64,000 nucleotides of DNA from the NCBI RefSeq assembly GCF_037038585.1, contig NC_092523.1:3539001-3603000 (forward strand), in the 5' to 3' direction. The position numbers and the translations under genes are program-made. How positions within the stretch are numbered: position 1 is the stretch's first letter; every line of letters starts with the position of its first letter. This DNA comes from Patagioenas fasciata (Eukaryota > Chordata > Aves > Columbiformes > Columbidae). Positions 11,501 to 21,983 of this stretch are shown one piece after another. Under the pieces are notes generated by a model. The model saw nothing but the letters and a program-made list of their open reading frames with translations. It was not told where the DNA came from and did no database searches.

Positions 11501-12366
11501 ACAGACTGAAACACAGGAGGGTCCATCTGAATATGAGGAGAAACTTCTTTCCTGTGAGGTGCCAGAGCCTGGCCCAGGCTGCCCAGAGAGGCTGTGGAGT
11601 CTCCTTCTCTGAGACATTCAAACCCGCCTGGACATGACCCTGTGTGATCTGCTCTGGTGACCCTGCGTGAGCAGCTGGGTTGGACTGGATGATCTCCAGA
11701 GGTCCCTTCAACCCCAGCCAGTCTGGAGTTCTGTGTTAAGAACAGAGAGGTCTGTTATTGATCTTGGTGGAGCAACTGAAATATAGAAACTGAGCTTCAT
11801 TCCCTTTCAGAGGGTAAGTTGGAATGGCTGAGCTGGGCCCTGTGGGGCTCTGGCCTCCTGGGCTCTCCTGCTGCTCCAGCAGAACCTCAGCACCAAAACT
11901 ACACAGCCTGAAGTAGCAGTGGTCCCAGCTAGTGACACACAGCAAAAAGGACGTGTTACTTGGAACAAAATCAGTTTTACGGCGGCACTCGGCTGTTGTC
12001 GTAGCCCGGCTCAAAGCCCCAGCAGCAGCAAGGAGATCAAAGCCCGGCTGCTCGCACATCGTTCTGCCTGCCCTAGATATGAAACGCAGCCTCAGCAGTT
12101 TGAACGGCCCTTCCAAAAGAAGTGACTGATGTGTGTCGGGAAGTGAGAGGAGCCAAAGTGCTGACTTCAAGGTCCTTTCTTTCCTCTCTGTAGGTGTGAT
12201 TGATGACAGAGGGAAGTTCATCTACATCACTCCGGAGGAGATGGCTGCCGTGGCTCAGTACATCAAACAGAGGGGACGAGTCTCCATCGCGGAGCTGGCC
12301 CAAGCGAGCAATTCCCTCATCAACCTCCAGCCTGACAGCCGAGCTCTTGCTCCAACCATGGCGTGA
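2425..12366 (+). CDS. DDRGK1: DDRGK1 (UFBP1), C-terminal part, five exons
   Basis: DDRGK1 is an ER-anchored adaptor that joins UFL1 to form the UFM1 (ufmylation) E3 ligase and is itself ufmylated; it acts in ER-phagy and ribosome quality control on the cytosolic face of the ER. Joining 2425-2547, 4490-4528, 9251-9307, 10627-10675 and 12194-12366 gives one open frame of 441 nt (146 residues plus stop). In order it shows a Glu/Lys-rich end of a coiled coil, the motif [15 protein letters not shown], the segment [15 protein letters not shown], then [15 protein letters not shown], which names the family, and [17 protein letters not shown] near the C terminus. The Lys of DDRGK (12214-12216) matches human Lys267, a reported UFM1 acceptor. 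Human DDRGK1 has 314 residues, so the N-terminal membrane anchor and most of the coiled coil lie upstream of the window. All four introns are GT-AG. The last residues after the Asn-Ser-Leu-Ile stretch differ from the human tail. Identification is secure; exon joins are inferred from splice signals and frame. Confidence 0.96.
2548..4489 (+). other. DDRGK1 intron, unique sequence
   Basis: This 1.9-kb GT-AG intron is AT-rich. I see no CR1, tandem repeat or RNA gene in it. Confidence 0.8.
4490..4528 (+). CDS. DDRGK1: DDRGK1 small exon
   Basis: This 39-nt, phase 0/0 exon encodes [13 protein letters not shown], which corresponds to the QSFLTEFINYIK segment of the human protein that opens the C-terminal winged-helix/PCI-like part. 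The acceptor is tgttgtatccag and the donor is gtaagc. It is too short to be seen by open-frame length, but it joins in frame to the exons on either side. Confidence 0.93.
5183..5996 (-). mobile_element. CR1 LINE fragment, group C, 0.8 kb
   Basis: It starts with cacagaatcccagaat, the reverse complement of the CR1 3' tail, and extends back toward the end of ORF2. Group C (my label) ends cattctgggattctg. It is antisense to DDRGK1 and nearly identical to the copies at 8018 and 26790, so it is a young insertion. Open frames on it are shadows. Confidence 0.92.
7432..7493. repeat. Inverted repeat forming a 22-bp-arm hairpin
   Basis: The left arm 7432-7453 and right arm 7472-7493 are reverse complements at 21 of 22 positions, with one T-T mismatch at the twelfth pair and an 18-nt loop. 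An outer AGCT block pairs beyond a small internal loop. The size resembles a microRNA precursor, but no known precursor is recognised. Confidence 0.85.
8018..8730 (-). mobile_element. CR1 LINE fragment, group C, 0.7 kb
   Basis: It has the same subfamily and orientation as the 5183-5996 copy, 2.8 kb away in the same intron. It runs from cacagaatcccagaatgtga to cactggaacc, where a short duplicated segment begins. Confidence 0.92.
8716..8766. repeat. Two-unit tandem duplication of about 25 bp
   Basis: Two units beginning acttacactggaac and acttatactggaa, each followed by gcttgcttag-like sequence, lie head to tail across the 5' edge of the CR1 copy. They differ by a few bases. Confidence 0.6.
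9251..9307 (+). CDS. DDRGK1: DDRGK1 exon
   Basis: This 57-nt, phase 0/0 exon encodes [19 protein letters not shown], matching the human KVVLLEDLASQVGLRTQ segment. The acceptor is ttatttccgtag and the donor is gtaagc. It belongs to the winged-helix-like C-terminal region that contacts UFL1 in the human complex (family knowledge). Confidence 0.95.
9308..10626 (+). other. DDRGK1 intron, unique sequence
   Basis: This 1.3-kb intron is AT-rich, with no repeat or RNA gene that I can recognise. Confidence 0.8.
10627..10675 (+). CDS. DDRGK1: DDRGK1 exon
   Basis: This 49-nt exon starts in phase 0 and ends in phase 1. It encodes [17 protein letters not shown], the last Gly codon being completed by the next exon. 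The acceptor follows a T-rich tract ending in cttctgaacag; the donor is gtgaca, the weakest of the gene. It matches human TINRIQDLLAEGTITG. Confidence 0.95.
11263..11286. repeat. Perfect 11-bp-arm palindrome
   Basis: AATTCCTTGTT and AACAAGGAATT are exact reverse complements separated by 2 nt. The element ends 1 nt before the start of a CR1 fragment. Confidence 0.85.
11288..11735 (+). mobile_element. CR1 LINE fragment, group D
   Basis: It begins with the CR1 landmark tggagggagtccggcagaga and ends with actggatgatctccagaggt plus a tail remnant agtctggagttctgtg. It is sense in the DDRGK1 intron and 5'-truncated. Confidence 0.9.
12194..12366 (+). CDS. DDRGK1: DDRGK1 terminal coding exon with DDRGK motif
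   Basis: This 173-nt exon, preceded by ttcctctctgtag, completes a Gly codon and runs [20 protein letters not shown], then a basic RGR and [14 protein letters not shown], to a TGA at 12364-12366. The Lys codon at 12214-12216 corresponds to human Lys267. The final 15 residues ([15 protein letters not shown]) align poorly with the human tail after Ser-Leu-Ile, so the extreme C terminus is lineage-variable. Confidence 0.97.
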
Positions 12367-13478
12367 GAAAAACACAGCAGGAGTTGAACCTTTTAATGAA
12401 TAAGCTGCATAATTTAAACCAAAACGGGAGCCCCTCTCAGCCATTCAGGGTGCTTGAAGCTGCATCAGCTGCAAGATTTGATCAAAAATTTTGCTTTTTA
12501 TTCTGTTAAAGATGATATAAAATGGAATAGTTGTTTGTACAACAGACACTGGCCAAGAATTTGGGGCACTCTGCACAGCAGTATCAGTAATTTTTACATG
12601 GTTAATTTATCTTGGCATTTATTCTCATGTGACTATACCCAGACTTTTCATTGTTTCCAGATTCTGATGCCTGTCTCAAATATATTTGGGGTTGATTGCA
12701 CTCAGAACTCTCCAGGCCTGCTCTGCACTTATGGAGCTGCATAATTTTGTGGCAATGACAAATACAGCCCAGAATAATAGTTGTGTAGGGGTGAGGTTTG
12801 CAGAGTTTTTCTGCTGTATCAACATTGGAAGGATGGAGTAAAAAGAAAACACACTTTGTGTGTCTCTGTTCTTACTGAAATACCTACTGAAACTCTAGAA
12901 ATGAGAGAACTTCCAGGGGTTATTTTAGAAAAGCTTTGCTATATAAATAGTTTCGCTTGGTTTATAGATTGTAAAGTTTGCTCACGGCCAAGCTGCGTTA
13001 TTTTTGTGTAGCGAAGAGACAGAAACACCTCCAGGGAAAGGCGAAGTCACCTCGGTTGTTGTGCAGGCCAGTTCTGCTGATAACAACCACATTCTGATGA
13101 TTCATCCTTTGAAGTCAGAGCCAGCTGAGTGTGTCTGAAGGCCTCAGACACCCCCACCCTGTGGCCTTTGTGCTTTGGATGGTTTTGTTTTACAAAACAA
13201 AATTCAAGCACTGTGATTCATGCAATTAGTGTTCCAAGTAAATGATTATTAATATATTAATTGGAGGGTCAGTATGTTTCCTGCATAGGAATATTTATAT
13301 TTTTTTATAGCCTAATTGATGCTTTGTTCATTCTCCTCTCTGAAATCAACAGAATCCATGTGGTTATACGCTAATTGAAGAGGGCAAGAGGGGCTGGTTT
13401 TGTCTCTGCCAAACTTAGAGGTAACTCGAGTAGACGAAAAGCGGTGCTGTCAGTGAGGTGAGGGAGCAATAAAATAAA
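12367..13478 (+). other. DDRGK1: Probable DDRGK1 3'UTR with doubled polyadenylation signal
   Basis: The sequence after the stop is AT-rich and free of CR1. Two overlapping-by-one AATAAA hexamers lie at 13468-13473 and 13473-13478, the first clear canonical signals after the stop. The true cleavage site is inferred; non-canonical signals nearer the stop cannot be excluded. Confidence 0.5.
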
Positions 13479-14404
13479 GGAAGGCAGAATATTTCCTTCT
13501 AAATCTCGGCATCAGTGCTGAACGTGACGCTCTGCAAGGCTGTGGAGTTACGGCAATGTGAAAGATCGGTACGTCCTTACTGTGCTGCACAACCACCACC
13601 AGCAGAGAAACTACTTGAGATTTGAGGCTTGTAAAGTCTTTTAATTATTCCAAATTTGATTTTGCCATGATTTGTTTTGTCCTGAACTATTATTTTAATT
13701 AAAGAAACCGTACCAAAAGAATTGCAGATACTTGTATTCAAGGTGCCTTTTTTATTTTAAGGATTCTATGAGATAAAGGAGCCAGTCAGCAATACCAAAG
13801 ATTCCAGCGTGCCAAACACCAGGGGTCCCTTAAATCCACTGAAATCACCCCAAAGCACCCTCAATTTCTGTGAAGGTAACCGATGACGCCGCATTCACTG
13901 CCCAGTGACAGCTTGTTTGTGCTCAGCCCGTCCAGCTGCACCAGCGAAACCACCAGCTGTCTGCCGAGAGTGGGACGTCTCTCTATCTCTATCAAGATTT
14001 TGCGTCTTGAAATGCCCTGAATTGTTTTTGCATTGCGTTTGGGAGTTTCGCAGGGCTGCGCCAAAGCCAAGTTGGCAGGTCCCCGAAGGGCTGATGATAA
14101 GCTGCAGTTTAAAGGAGGTGCCAGGGCAGAACGACGCGACAGCAAAGTATTTATGAGCTAAATTTTCACGGTAACAACTGGTTTGGAAGCGCCACTTGCC
14201 TGAGCTCCTGTTCTGAGCTTAGAAGGAGCATTTCCATATTCAGTGAGGTGAGCAAGGGAGCTGGAGCGAGCGCTTTCGGAGGGTTTGTGTTACCAAACAG
14301 GTTTTGTATGTCTGTCTATGTGTTATCTGTCCATCCTTGTGGGAGACGAGATGGAACCTGTGGATCTCTCCCCTTGCTGAGCTCATAACTAATACTGGGG
14401 TTTC

Positions 14405-14573
14405 AGAGAATCATAGAATGGGTTGAAGGGACCTTCCCAGCTCCTCCAGTGCCACCCCTGCCATGAGCAGGGACATCTTCACCAGCTCAGGTTGCTCAGA
14501 GCCCCGTCCAGCCTGGCCTGGGGTGTCTCCAGGGATGGTTCATCCACCACCTCTCTGGGCAGCCTGTTTGGGG
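14405..14573 (-). mobile_element. CR1 LINE fragment, group B
   Basis: It starts with agaatcatagaatggg and carries atgagcagggacatcttcac. Group B (my label) ends, in sense, gaaggtcccttcaaccc. It breaks off after the gggcagcctg landmark. Confidence 0.9.
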
Positions 14574-14889
14574 GTCTGTGCTTGCTTTATTTGGGATTCC
14601 CTAGTGGGAATCTCCAGTATTGCATTTTTGGACCTGGCCCTGGCCGTTTTGGTCCTAAGGCTGTGGAATTATTGTGTAGAAACACGGTATTGGGAAGAGC
14701 TAACGTCATCTGGCTGGATAAGATGTGACTATGTAGCTGCTGGTCTGTCTGTAATCCTCTTCCACCATTTCCATTCCTCTTCTTTGCACCCAATTGCATC
14801 GCATCAGCATTTAGGAAAACTCATTTTATTGTTTTGGTGCTTTGTGATCTTCACTGCATGTGAACTGAGCAGCTGGCCACTTATATAGA

Positions 14890-15145
14890 GTAGAATTATA
14901 GAATCATTTTGGTTGGAAAAGCCCCTCAAGACCATCGAGTCCAACCATTAACTCAACCCTGGCACTACCCCGTGTCCCTGAGAACCTCATGTCCGTCTGT
15001 CCAACCCTCCAGGGATGGTGACTCCAGCACTGCCCTGGGCAGCCTGTTCCAATGCCCCACAGCCCTTTGGGGAAGAAATTGTTCCCCAGACCCAACCTCA
15101 ACCTCCCCTGGTGCAACCTGAGGCCATTTCCTCTTGTCCTCCCAC
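14890..15145 (-). mobile_element. CR1 LINE fragment, group A
   Basis: It opens with tagaattatagaatcattt and includes catgtccgtctgtccaaccc and tggggaagaaattgttcccc. It is 5'-truncated. Confidence 0.9.
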
Positions 15146-15328
15146 CTACTTTTGGCAGATAGGTCTGGATGTGGTGAAGCTTTTTCCTCTTTTTATCACC
15201 TGTACAAAAAGGGCATTTTGCCCTTATTGTGTGTTTTAATTCCTATCTGCCTCAATGAAACCCCCAGGGCTGGTTTTCCTTGCATGACTGCAGCTGGTGA
15301 ATCTCAGGGTGAAAGTGACCACTGTCAC

Positions 15329-15725
15329 AGGTGAGGAGAGACCGAGCGAGCTGGGGCTGTTCAGCCTGGAGAAGAGAAGCTGAGAGGGGACCTTATTTAT
15401 GCTGATAAATATCTCCAGGGTGGGTGTCAGAGGATGGACCAGGCTCCTTTCAGTGGTGCCCAACGACAGGATGAGGGGCAGTGGGCACAGACTGAAACAC
15501 AGGAGGTTCCGTCTGAATATGAGGAGAAACTTCTTTCCTGTGAGGTGCCAGAGCCTGGCCCAGGCTGCCCAGGGAGGTTGTGGAGTCTCCTTCTCTGAGA
15601 CATTCAAACCCGCCTGGACATGACCCTGTGTGATCTGCTCTGGTGACCCTGCTTTAGCAGGTGGGTTGGACTGGATGATCTCCAGAGGTCCCTTCAACCC
15701 CATCCAGTCTGGGACTCTGTGATTC
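15329..15725 (+). mobile_element. CR1 LINE fragment, group D
   Basis: It runs from gagagaccgagcgagctggg to gtctgggactctgtgattcc. It is close in sequence to the 11288 and 34748 copies, with the same signature gatgatctccagaggtccct. Confidence 0.9.
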
Positions 15726-16694
15726 CATGAACCAGTAGACAGACTGGTGGTGGGAATCCTCCTGTTTCCCAGGTGGCATCTGAGCTTGGCCGCTGGTAGA
15801 TGATGTGATGCAGATCCAGGGCTCAGAGCCTTTCTCCTGCATGGCTCCCTGTGGATAAGAGATGCTCCCAACCCTTCAAAGGGTGGACACTCCTGGACCC
15901 ATTCCTTGGTCTTCTGGTGTATCCCATGGAGATGGACAATTGAAAGGCACAAAAGATGGAGTCCAAATCCTCCTTCCTGGGCCACAGATGCCCAGCTCAG
16001 CTGCACATGGTGCCCCCAGCCAGCTGATGTTCAGGTGGACAAGCTCTCCTTAACTCTTGTCCCAGTGTAATTGGGGGATGGAGTGAATTCGGAGGCTTCT
16101 TCAGGCAAAGGGTGCATGCAGAGGTGGCAGCCAAGGCTCATGACTGTCTGCTCTGGAGACCAGAGAATGGACTTTTACAGCTATAACCTGATTGTTGGGC
16201 ATCTTCTGCAGAGCAATAGACCCAGCTGATATGTTTTGTCTCTAAACCCCGTTTCCTACGCAGACCTACGCTGTGGGATGCAGCCTGATGCAGCAGAGAC
16301 ACAATACCTTTGGTATATCTGTCAGACCATTTTTGTGGCCTAATATTTAGTTAAGATGACCTAAAAGCAGGTTGCAGAGAGGATCATGTTGTATGCTCGG
16401 AGGCAAATTGGACATGATCCATAGGAGGGTCTGGCTTCTCCTCCTACAACACCTCCTAGTCAGGTGGACCCAGGGTCACCACCGATGACAGATATTTCTG
16501 GTCTATCTCCATGGAAAATTTCTGCCAGCAGCAAATCAAGGTCAGGGGACAGAGCAGAACAATGGCCTCATTTCAACCTGGCAAGGGGATCTGCAGGTTG
16601 TGCAGGAATGCAGGTACCGCAGTCACGTTGGCACTGCATGGCCCAGGACACGGGTGTCCTGGTTGTGCTGATACCTCTGAACAGTCGCACATGC

Positions 16695-16925
16695 CACAGA
16701 ATCACAGAATGATGGATTAGTTTGGGTTGAAGGGACCTTCCCAACTCCCCCAGTGCCACCCCTGCCATGAGCAGGGACATCTTCACCAGCTCAGGTTGCT
16801 CAGAGCCCCGTCCAGCCTGGCCTGGGGTGTCTCCAGGGATGGTTCATCCACCACCTCTCTGGCCAACCTGGGCCAGGCTCTCACCACCCTCAGGGACAAC
16901 AATTTCTTCCTCATATCCTTCTCCA
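16695..16925 (-). mobile_element. CR1 LINE fragment, group B
   Basis: It starts with cacagaatcacagaatg and contains the group B block atgagcagggacatcttcac. It ends near catatccttctccatcct. Confidence 0.9.
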
Positions 16926-17207
16926 TCCTTGAGCTGGCCTCACCATCCCTTCAGGGTCCTCCCAGAGAGCCCAATCCAGCAGAAGACATGCCCAAAACTC
17001 CCTAGGGTGAAGCTAACCACAGAAAAACCTTTGGCCGAAATACTATGTGAGCCAATTTGGGCAGGATTCAGGGTCATGACCATTTGAATTTGTTTGGCAG
17101 ACAGTCCACTGATTTTTGGTGATGCTCTGCAAGCTTCTGCCCGTAAGAGGTGGCAACAGGTGAGTGCTGCTTGGCTCCAAATGTACCCATGTGCCTTGGT
17201 CTGGTGT

Positions 17208-17344
17208 GGTGGAGTCACCATCCCTGTTTAAAAGGAGTTTAGACGAGGTTCTTAGGGACATGCTTTAGTGCTAGAGTCAGGTTATGGTTGGACTGGATGA
17301 TGCTGAGGGTCTCTTCCAACCGAAATGGTTCTATGGTTCTATGG
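17208..17344 (+). mobile_element. CR1 LINE 3' end, group A
   Basis: This is a short fragment from ggagtcaccatccctg to the tail ggttctatggttctatgg, with the landmark tagacgaggttcttagggac. Confidence 0.88.
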
Positions 17345-17467
17345 ATTTGGGCTGAGCCCTGCTTGAAACCTCTCCCCTCCTGCCTGTGCTTTCCCCAAAC
17401 CACCCCCGCCATCCAGGGCTCCTCCAGGAGGTGGCAGCAGCAGATCTCGCATCCCCCCCTGTGCAGC

Positions 17468-17481
17468 GTTTCCATGGCAAC
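17468..17481. promoter_or_regulatory. X-box-like RFX site
   Basis: GTTTCCATGGCAAC fits the RFX dimer X-box (GTTNCC, 2-nt spacer, GGNAAC) and is nearly palindromic. It sits in a GC-rich unique stretch between two CR1 fragments. Binding is not shown by sequence alone. Confidence 0.4.
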
Positions 17482-17705
17482 GGGAGCCAAGCATCCCCCG
17501 AGCCTGGAGGACGAGCACAAGGTTGGGAAACCATCGCTGCCCAGCGAACAGCCCATCGCTCCCAGCTCTGCTGGGCCAGGGACAGGTGGAAAGAGGCTGC
17601 CTGGTGCTTTGCTCCTCACCCAGCGTCACATCGAGGTGACAACCTGAGTGTTGCAGCTGAATCAGCCACGGCTACTGAGTTTTCTTTTACTTCTTAGTAA
17701 CTTTA

Positions 17706-18051
17706 GCCTGGAGAACGGGAGCTGAGGGGAGACCTTCTGATCTCTGAACTGCCTGAAAGGAGCTTGGAGCCAGGGGGGTCGGGCTCTGCTCCCCAGGAAC
17801 AAGCGCCAGGAGCAGAGGAAACGGCCTCAAGTTGCACCAGGGGAGGTTGGATCTGGGAACAATTTCTTCCCCAAAGGGCTGTGGGGCATTGGAACAGACT
17901 GCCCAGGGCAGCGCTGGAGTCACCATCCCTGGAGGGGTTTAAAATACACAGGGATGAGGTTCTCAGGGACATGGGGCAGTGCCAGGGGTGGGGAACAGTT
18001 TGAGTCCATGACCTTAAAGGTTTTTTCTAATCAAAATGATTCTATGATTCT
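17706..18051 (+). mobile_element. CR1 LINE fragment, group A
   Basis: It runs from gcctggagaacgggagctga through caaagggctgtggggcattg to the tail aatgattctatgattc. The 5' third is shared with the 37125 copy. Confidence 0.9.
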
Positions 18052-18339
18052 TTTAGCAGGAGGGAAAAGCTACTGCAAAACTTGCACATCACCTGGATGG
18101 ACCGAGGGGGGAAAACAGCGGAATTGACAGCAAAATGTTTACAGCAGCATCTATTGAGTCTAACGGCCCTCGACAGGGAGCAGCCAGAGCAGGGGAACGT
18201 TTGTGAGTTCAGATCCCTCCCTGCTGCTCAGAAATGGTTCATCTCCCACGTTCAGAATCCTGGCTGCTCCCTCGCAGCTCCCTGCTCACCCGTGTGCTGC
18301 CACCCAAACTCAGCTGCTTAGCACGTGTGGTATAATCCA

Positions 18340-18500
18340 TCTTCAGGCTGGTGGCAGGAGCAGCAGTGGGAGCTAATTAGCATGCACTAATATGCACGTT
18401 AACAAAATCTTGCTCCTGCAGCAGGAAAATCATTACGGTTGTTGCTGTTTAATTTGCACGCTGAATTTTTTGCAGTTAGGCACCACGTAACGTTGAATCG
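18340..18500. promoter_or_regulatory. CNE-like homeodomain/octamer motif block
   Basis: The AT-rich block contains the palindrome GCTAATTAGC (18372-18381), two ATGCAC copies 10 bp apart (18382, 18392) and GTTAAC (18398-18403). It lies between GC-richer, repeat-bearing sequence. The enhancer role is inferred; conservation cannot be seen from one sequence. Confidence 0.3.
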
Positions 18501-19319
18501 CCACTGGGGACCTGTCCCTCCATCTGTGGCTGATGCCACGCACACGGGTGAATTACGGGCAGGTCACACAGCAGAGCTATTGGGATCTAGCTCTGACCTG
18601 CTCTGAAAAGCTACAAGGATGGGGTTTTTGGCATAAATGTGGAATTGCTCCTTGGAGTCAGGGCAGAGCTCAGAAAGTTGTCTGAGGTGAGCAGGGAGAG
18701 GTTTGGAGAGTGATTTGTAGTAAGGTTTAAAGGTTGCTTTTCTGTCTTGATGCTTTACATTAGGCCACTTGATCTGATGCTTTCAAAGCCCCTTTACAAG
18801 TTCGATTCAGTCCCCTCGGTGCTGGTGAGGTTAATCCAGCAACCGTGACTTGTTCTCCACCTTGTTTGTAGAGTTTTAAGCTGAGCCCTGGAGCTGGTTC
18901 ATCCTCCTCCTTCCAGCAGAGAGCAGGGGTGAAGTTGATCCTGTCCCAGGCTGCTCTGTCATTGCTGGATGTTTTCATTTGGGGCCGTAGCTCCAACGAG
19001 AGGTGCTGACCATGCTGGTGTCACCTCGGACCTGACACAGCACAACCAGACATTTCTCCTGTGTTGTTCCAAGCCCTGACTCTGGCCGATAAACTGCTGT
19101 GGTTTCAAGTTCCAGCTATGGACTGACACAGCACATACGGCTCTGTAGAAAAAACAAAACAAAACACATTGTTGGGCCATCAGGTTCCTTAGGTATCTGC
19201 GAGATGTCTCCTACTCTTCTATAGCTTCAGTTTCTTTCACTGTAAGGATTACGTCCACTTTTTCTCACCTTCAAGCACCAGGCAGATCCCACCTTATTTA
19301 ATTTCATAATTATAACAGC

Positions 19320-19857
19320 TCTACTCTGCCCTGGGGAGACCACACCTGGAATATTGTGTCCAGTTGTGGCCCCTCAGTTCCAGAAGGACAGGGAACTGCT
19401 GGAGAGAGTCCAGCGCAGCCACCAAGATGCTGAAGGGAGTGGAGCATCTCCCGTGGGAGGAAAGGCTGAGGGAGCTGGGGCTCTGGAGCTGGAGAAGAGG
19501 AGACTGAGGGGGGACCTCATTCATGGGGATCAATATGTAAAGGGTGAGTGTCAGGAGGATGGAGCCAGGCTCTTCTCGGTGACAACCAGTGACAGGACAA
19601 GGGGCAATGGGTTCAAACTGGAACACAGGAGGTTCCACTTAAATTTGAGGAGAAACTTGTTCCTGGTGAGGGTGTCAGAGCCTGGCCCAGGCTGCCCAGG
19701 GAGGTTGTGGAGTCTCCTTCTCTGCAGACATTCAAACCCGCCTGGACACCTTCCTGTGGAACCTCAGCTGGGTGTTCCTGCTCCATGGGGGATTGCACTG
19801 GATGAGCTTTCCAGGTCCCTTCCAACCCCTCACATTCTGGGATTCTGCGATTCTGTG
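19320..19857 (+). mobile_element. CR1 LINE fragment, group C
   Basis: It starts at tctgccctggggagaccaca and ends cattctgggattctgcgatt. It matches the copies at 5183, 8018 and 26790 closely. The 177-residue open frame on it is a broken CR1 remnant, not a host gene. Confidence 0.92.
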
Positions 19858-20759
19858 AGTTACAGCTTTTATCAGCTCAACAACTGAATGCACACTGTGC
19901 TGGGCTGCATGTCCAAGGGATGGAGAGCCAGGAGATGAGTGGGATGGCATGGTGACAGGGCAGGGATGTCAGTAGTTGGTGCCCAGATCCACAGGACCCA
20001 GACAAGTTGAGCACCTGGAAATCTCATAAAGTTCTGTAATGAGAATGTGGTGGGACATTCCACATCTCATGTACCAAGGGATCACCTACAGCAAGGACCA
20101 ATGGCTCCTTACAGACCATGGGAACTAGGATTCCCCACCAACCTGCACTTCCCAAACCTTCCTTCCGAGCCCAGATCCTGGTCTAGTCTGGTCCAGACAC
20201 TGATCCTGGACACAGCAGAACATGAAACCAAGGCAGATAGACCTTATCCAGAGGACTTTACTCATGCAAGGAGTCCTCTCGCTCTCCCAACCAGGAGGCA
20301 GTTACCTGCAGCTAAACTGGGACTGTCCAATCTTGAGCTTGATCTTGAGCTGAGCCCAGTCCAGAGGAAGGGAGCACAAGGAGCTTTTTTTCCTCTGAAG
20401 GACTTAACACTGGCTGCTGGGAACCTCATCCCTCCTCTCCAATCCTGTGTGTTGAAGATGGTGTGTTCTTAAGCATATATACCTTACATGAGGAACAAAC
20501 TACAGTGGGTGGTATCATTGCAGACGGTATCCCATGGCTCTTCCTTCTGCAAACACCTCATAACTTTAAATAGAAACTGTATTATTTAAGATTCAGGGGA
20601 CAGGGATGCTGAAAAAATTATGGTCCATCGGGATGGGAATGACCTGTGCCACCACAAAGTCTGAGAGATCCCTCAGCTAGCGGAGGGATCCTTCAGTGTC
20701 TGCAGGAGCAGAGTCAAGATGGGACACCAGCAGGGCAGATCCAAGGGAGACCAAGGGGG

Positions 20760-20931
20760 AATCATAGATTCATAGAACGGTTTGGGTTGAAGGGGCCTTC
20801 AGAGCTCATCCAGTGCCACCCCTGCCATGAGCAGGGACATCTTCACCAGCTCAGGTTGCTCAGAGCCCCGTCCAGCCTGGCCTGGGATGTCTCCAGGGAT
20901 GGTTCATCCACTGTCTCTCTGGCCAACCTCT
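20760..20931 (-). mobile_element. CR1 LINE fragment, group B
   Basis: It opens with aatcatagattcatagaac and ends after ctctctggccaacctc, with the group B block in between. Confidence 0.9.
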
Positions 20932-21949
20932 CTGAGAAGGAGGAGGACGGCAGAAGAAACCAGGCTCCGCCGGAGTCTGAAATTGTCTCTGCTTCACTCC
21001 TCCCCCCTCTCCACCTTCGCTGGAGGGCATCTGGGGTCATTCACAGTAAGCAAAACATTTTGGCCCAGGTTCAGGCAGCCTCTGAAGAGCCGCAGTCCCA
21101 GCAGGAGCTGGAGGCTCCTGGAGGCTGCGTGGATCAGCGAGCTGGCACTGGCACTGTGGAAAGGCCGTGTGGTGCCACCAGGCCCTGGGAACAAACAGGG
21201 TCTTCCCAGCAAGCAGGACAATGTCAGCTCATCCCCCTGTGCCCGTCCGGCTCTGTCCTCCGGCTCTGCCGGCTGCTGTCACAACATCTCCTTAGGTTTG
21301 CAGGAGACGTGAGCTCACTTGCTGAGACCGGCCAAACAAAACAAGCTGCGTAAGACCATTCCCAGCTTCGCTTTGACGTTTGCCAGAGGAGATTTCAAGC
21401 GCCAGAGCTGCCATCTCCCCCCCTGCACTGCGAAAATGCAAATCCGTGGCGATGCCGCATCCCCATCCTCTGGTTCGCTGCTGCATCCCCATCCTCTGGT
21501 CCACTGCATCCTCACCTGTATCCCCCCCATCGGTGACACCTGAACTGGTTCTCATAGAAACCAGTGGTCTGTGTGTCCCCACACTGTCCCACCTGCCAGG
21601 GTACGATGCTCTGCTCCCTCCGGCAGCCAATATTTGCCATCTGAGGGACTCGGTGTCCCTGTGAGTCTGGGAAAGGAGCAGCCCACGTGGCGGAGAGCGT
21701 GGTCCCAGCTGGTGATGCTGCTGTGGTTAATGGGAATTGAGGGCAAATTCGGGTCATGGCGAAACCCCCACCAGGTATTGTGCGGGTCGCAGATGCTGTT
21801 GTCCCAATGGGCTGCAGTGGTTCCCCTCTCTACTGAATTGAGATGCACTTGTTCGCATCTGCACGGTTCGGAATATGGGGGATATGAATGAACGGAGCCA
21901 GCTGCAATGCTTCCTGAATATTATAGGGGAGCCTCTCATTCGAAAATGT

Positions 21950-21976
21950 AAAGTAAATAAGTAAATAAATAAATGT
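21950..21976. repeat. TAAA/TAAG microsatellite
   Basis: Tetramer units gtaa/ataa (taaataagtaaataaataaa) directly precede the long polypurine tract. Confidence 0.75.
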
Positions 21977-21983
21977 GTGAATA

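Larger units (their letters stand above)
10676..12193 (+). other. DDRGK1 intron with palindrome and CR1
   Basis: This 1.5-kb intron carries a perfect 24-bp inverted repeat (11263-11286) directly before a sense CR1 fragment (11288-11735). The remaining sequence is unique. Confidence 0.8.
13490..21950. other. Gene-less sequence downstream of DDRGK1 with many CR1 fragments
   Basis: Apart from the listed CR1 fragments, an X-box-like site and one CNE-like block, this 8.5 kb is unique sequence without a recognisable exon or RNA gene. Longer open frames here (for example on the minus strand at 15236-16006) overlay CR1. Confidence 0.6.

Noticed and set aside
15236..16006. 256-residue minus-strand open frame
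   Set aside because: Most of it is antisense to the group D CR1 fragment at 15329-15725; the rest has no recognisable family.
19354..19887. 177-residue + strand open frame
   Set aside because: It lies wholly on the group C CR1 fragment; similar frames recur on the other CR1 copies, so it is not a host gene.
20646..21353. 235-residue + strand open frame
   Set aside because: Its first third is the antisense group B CR1 copy and the remainder is low-complexity with no domain.
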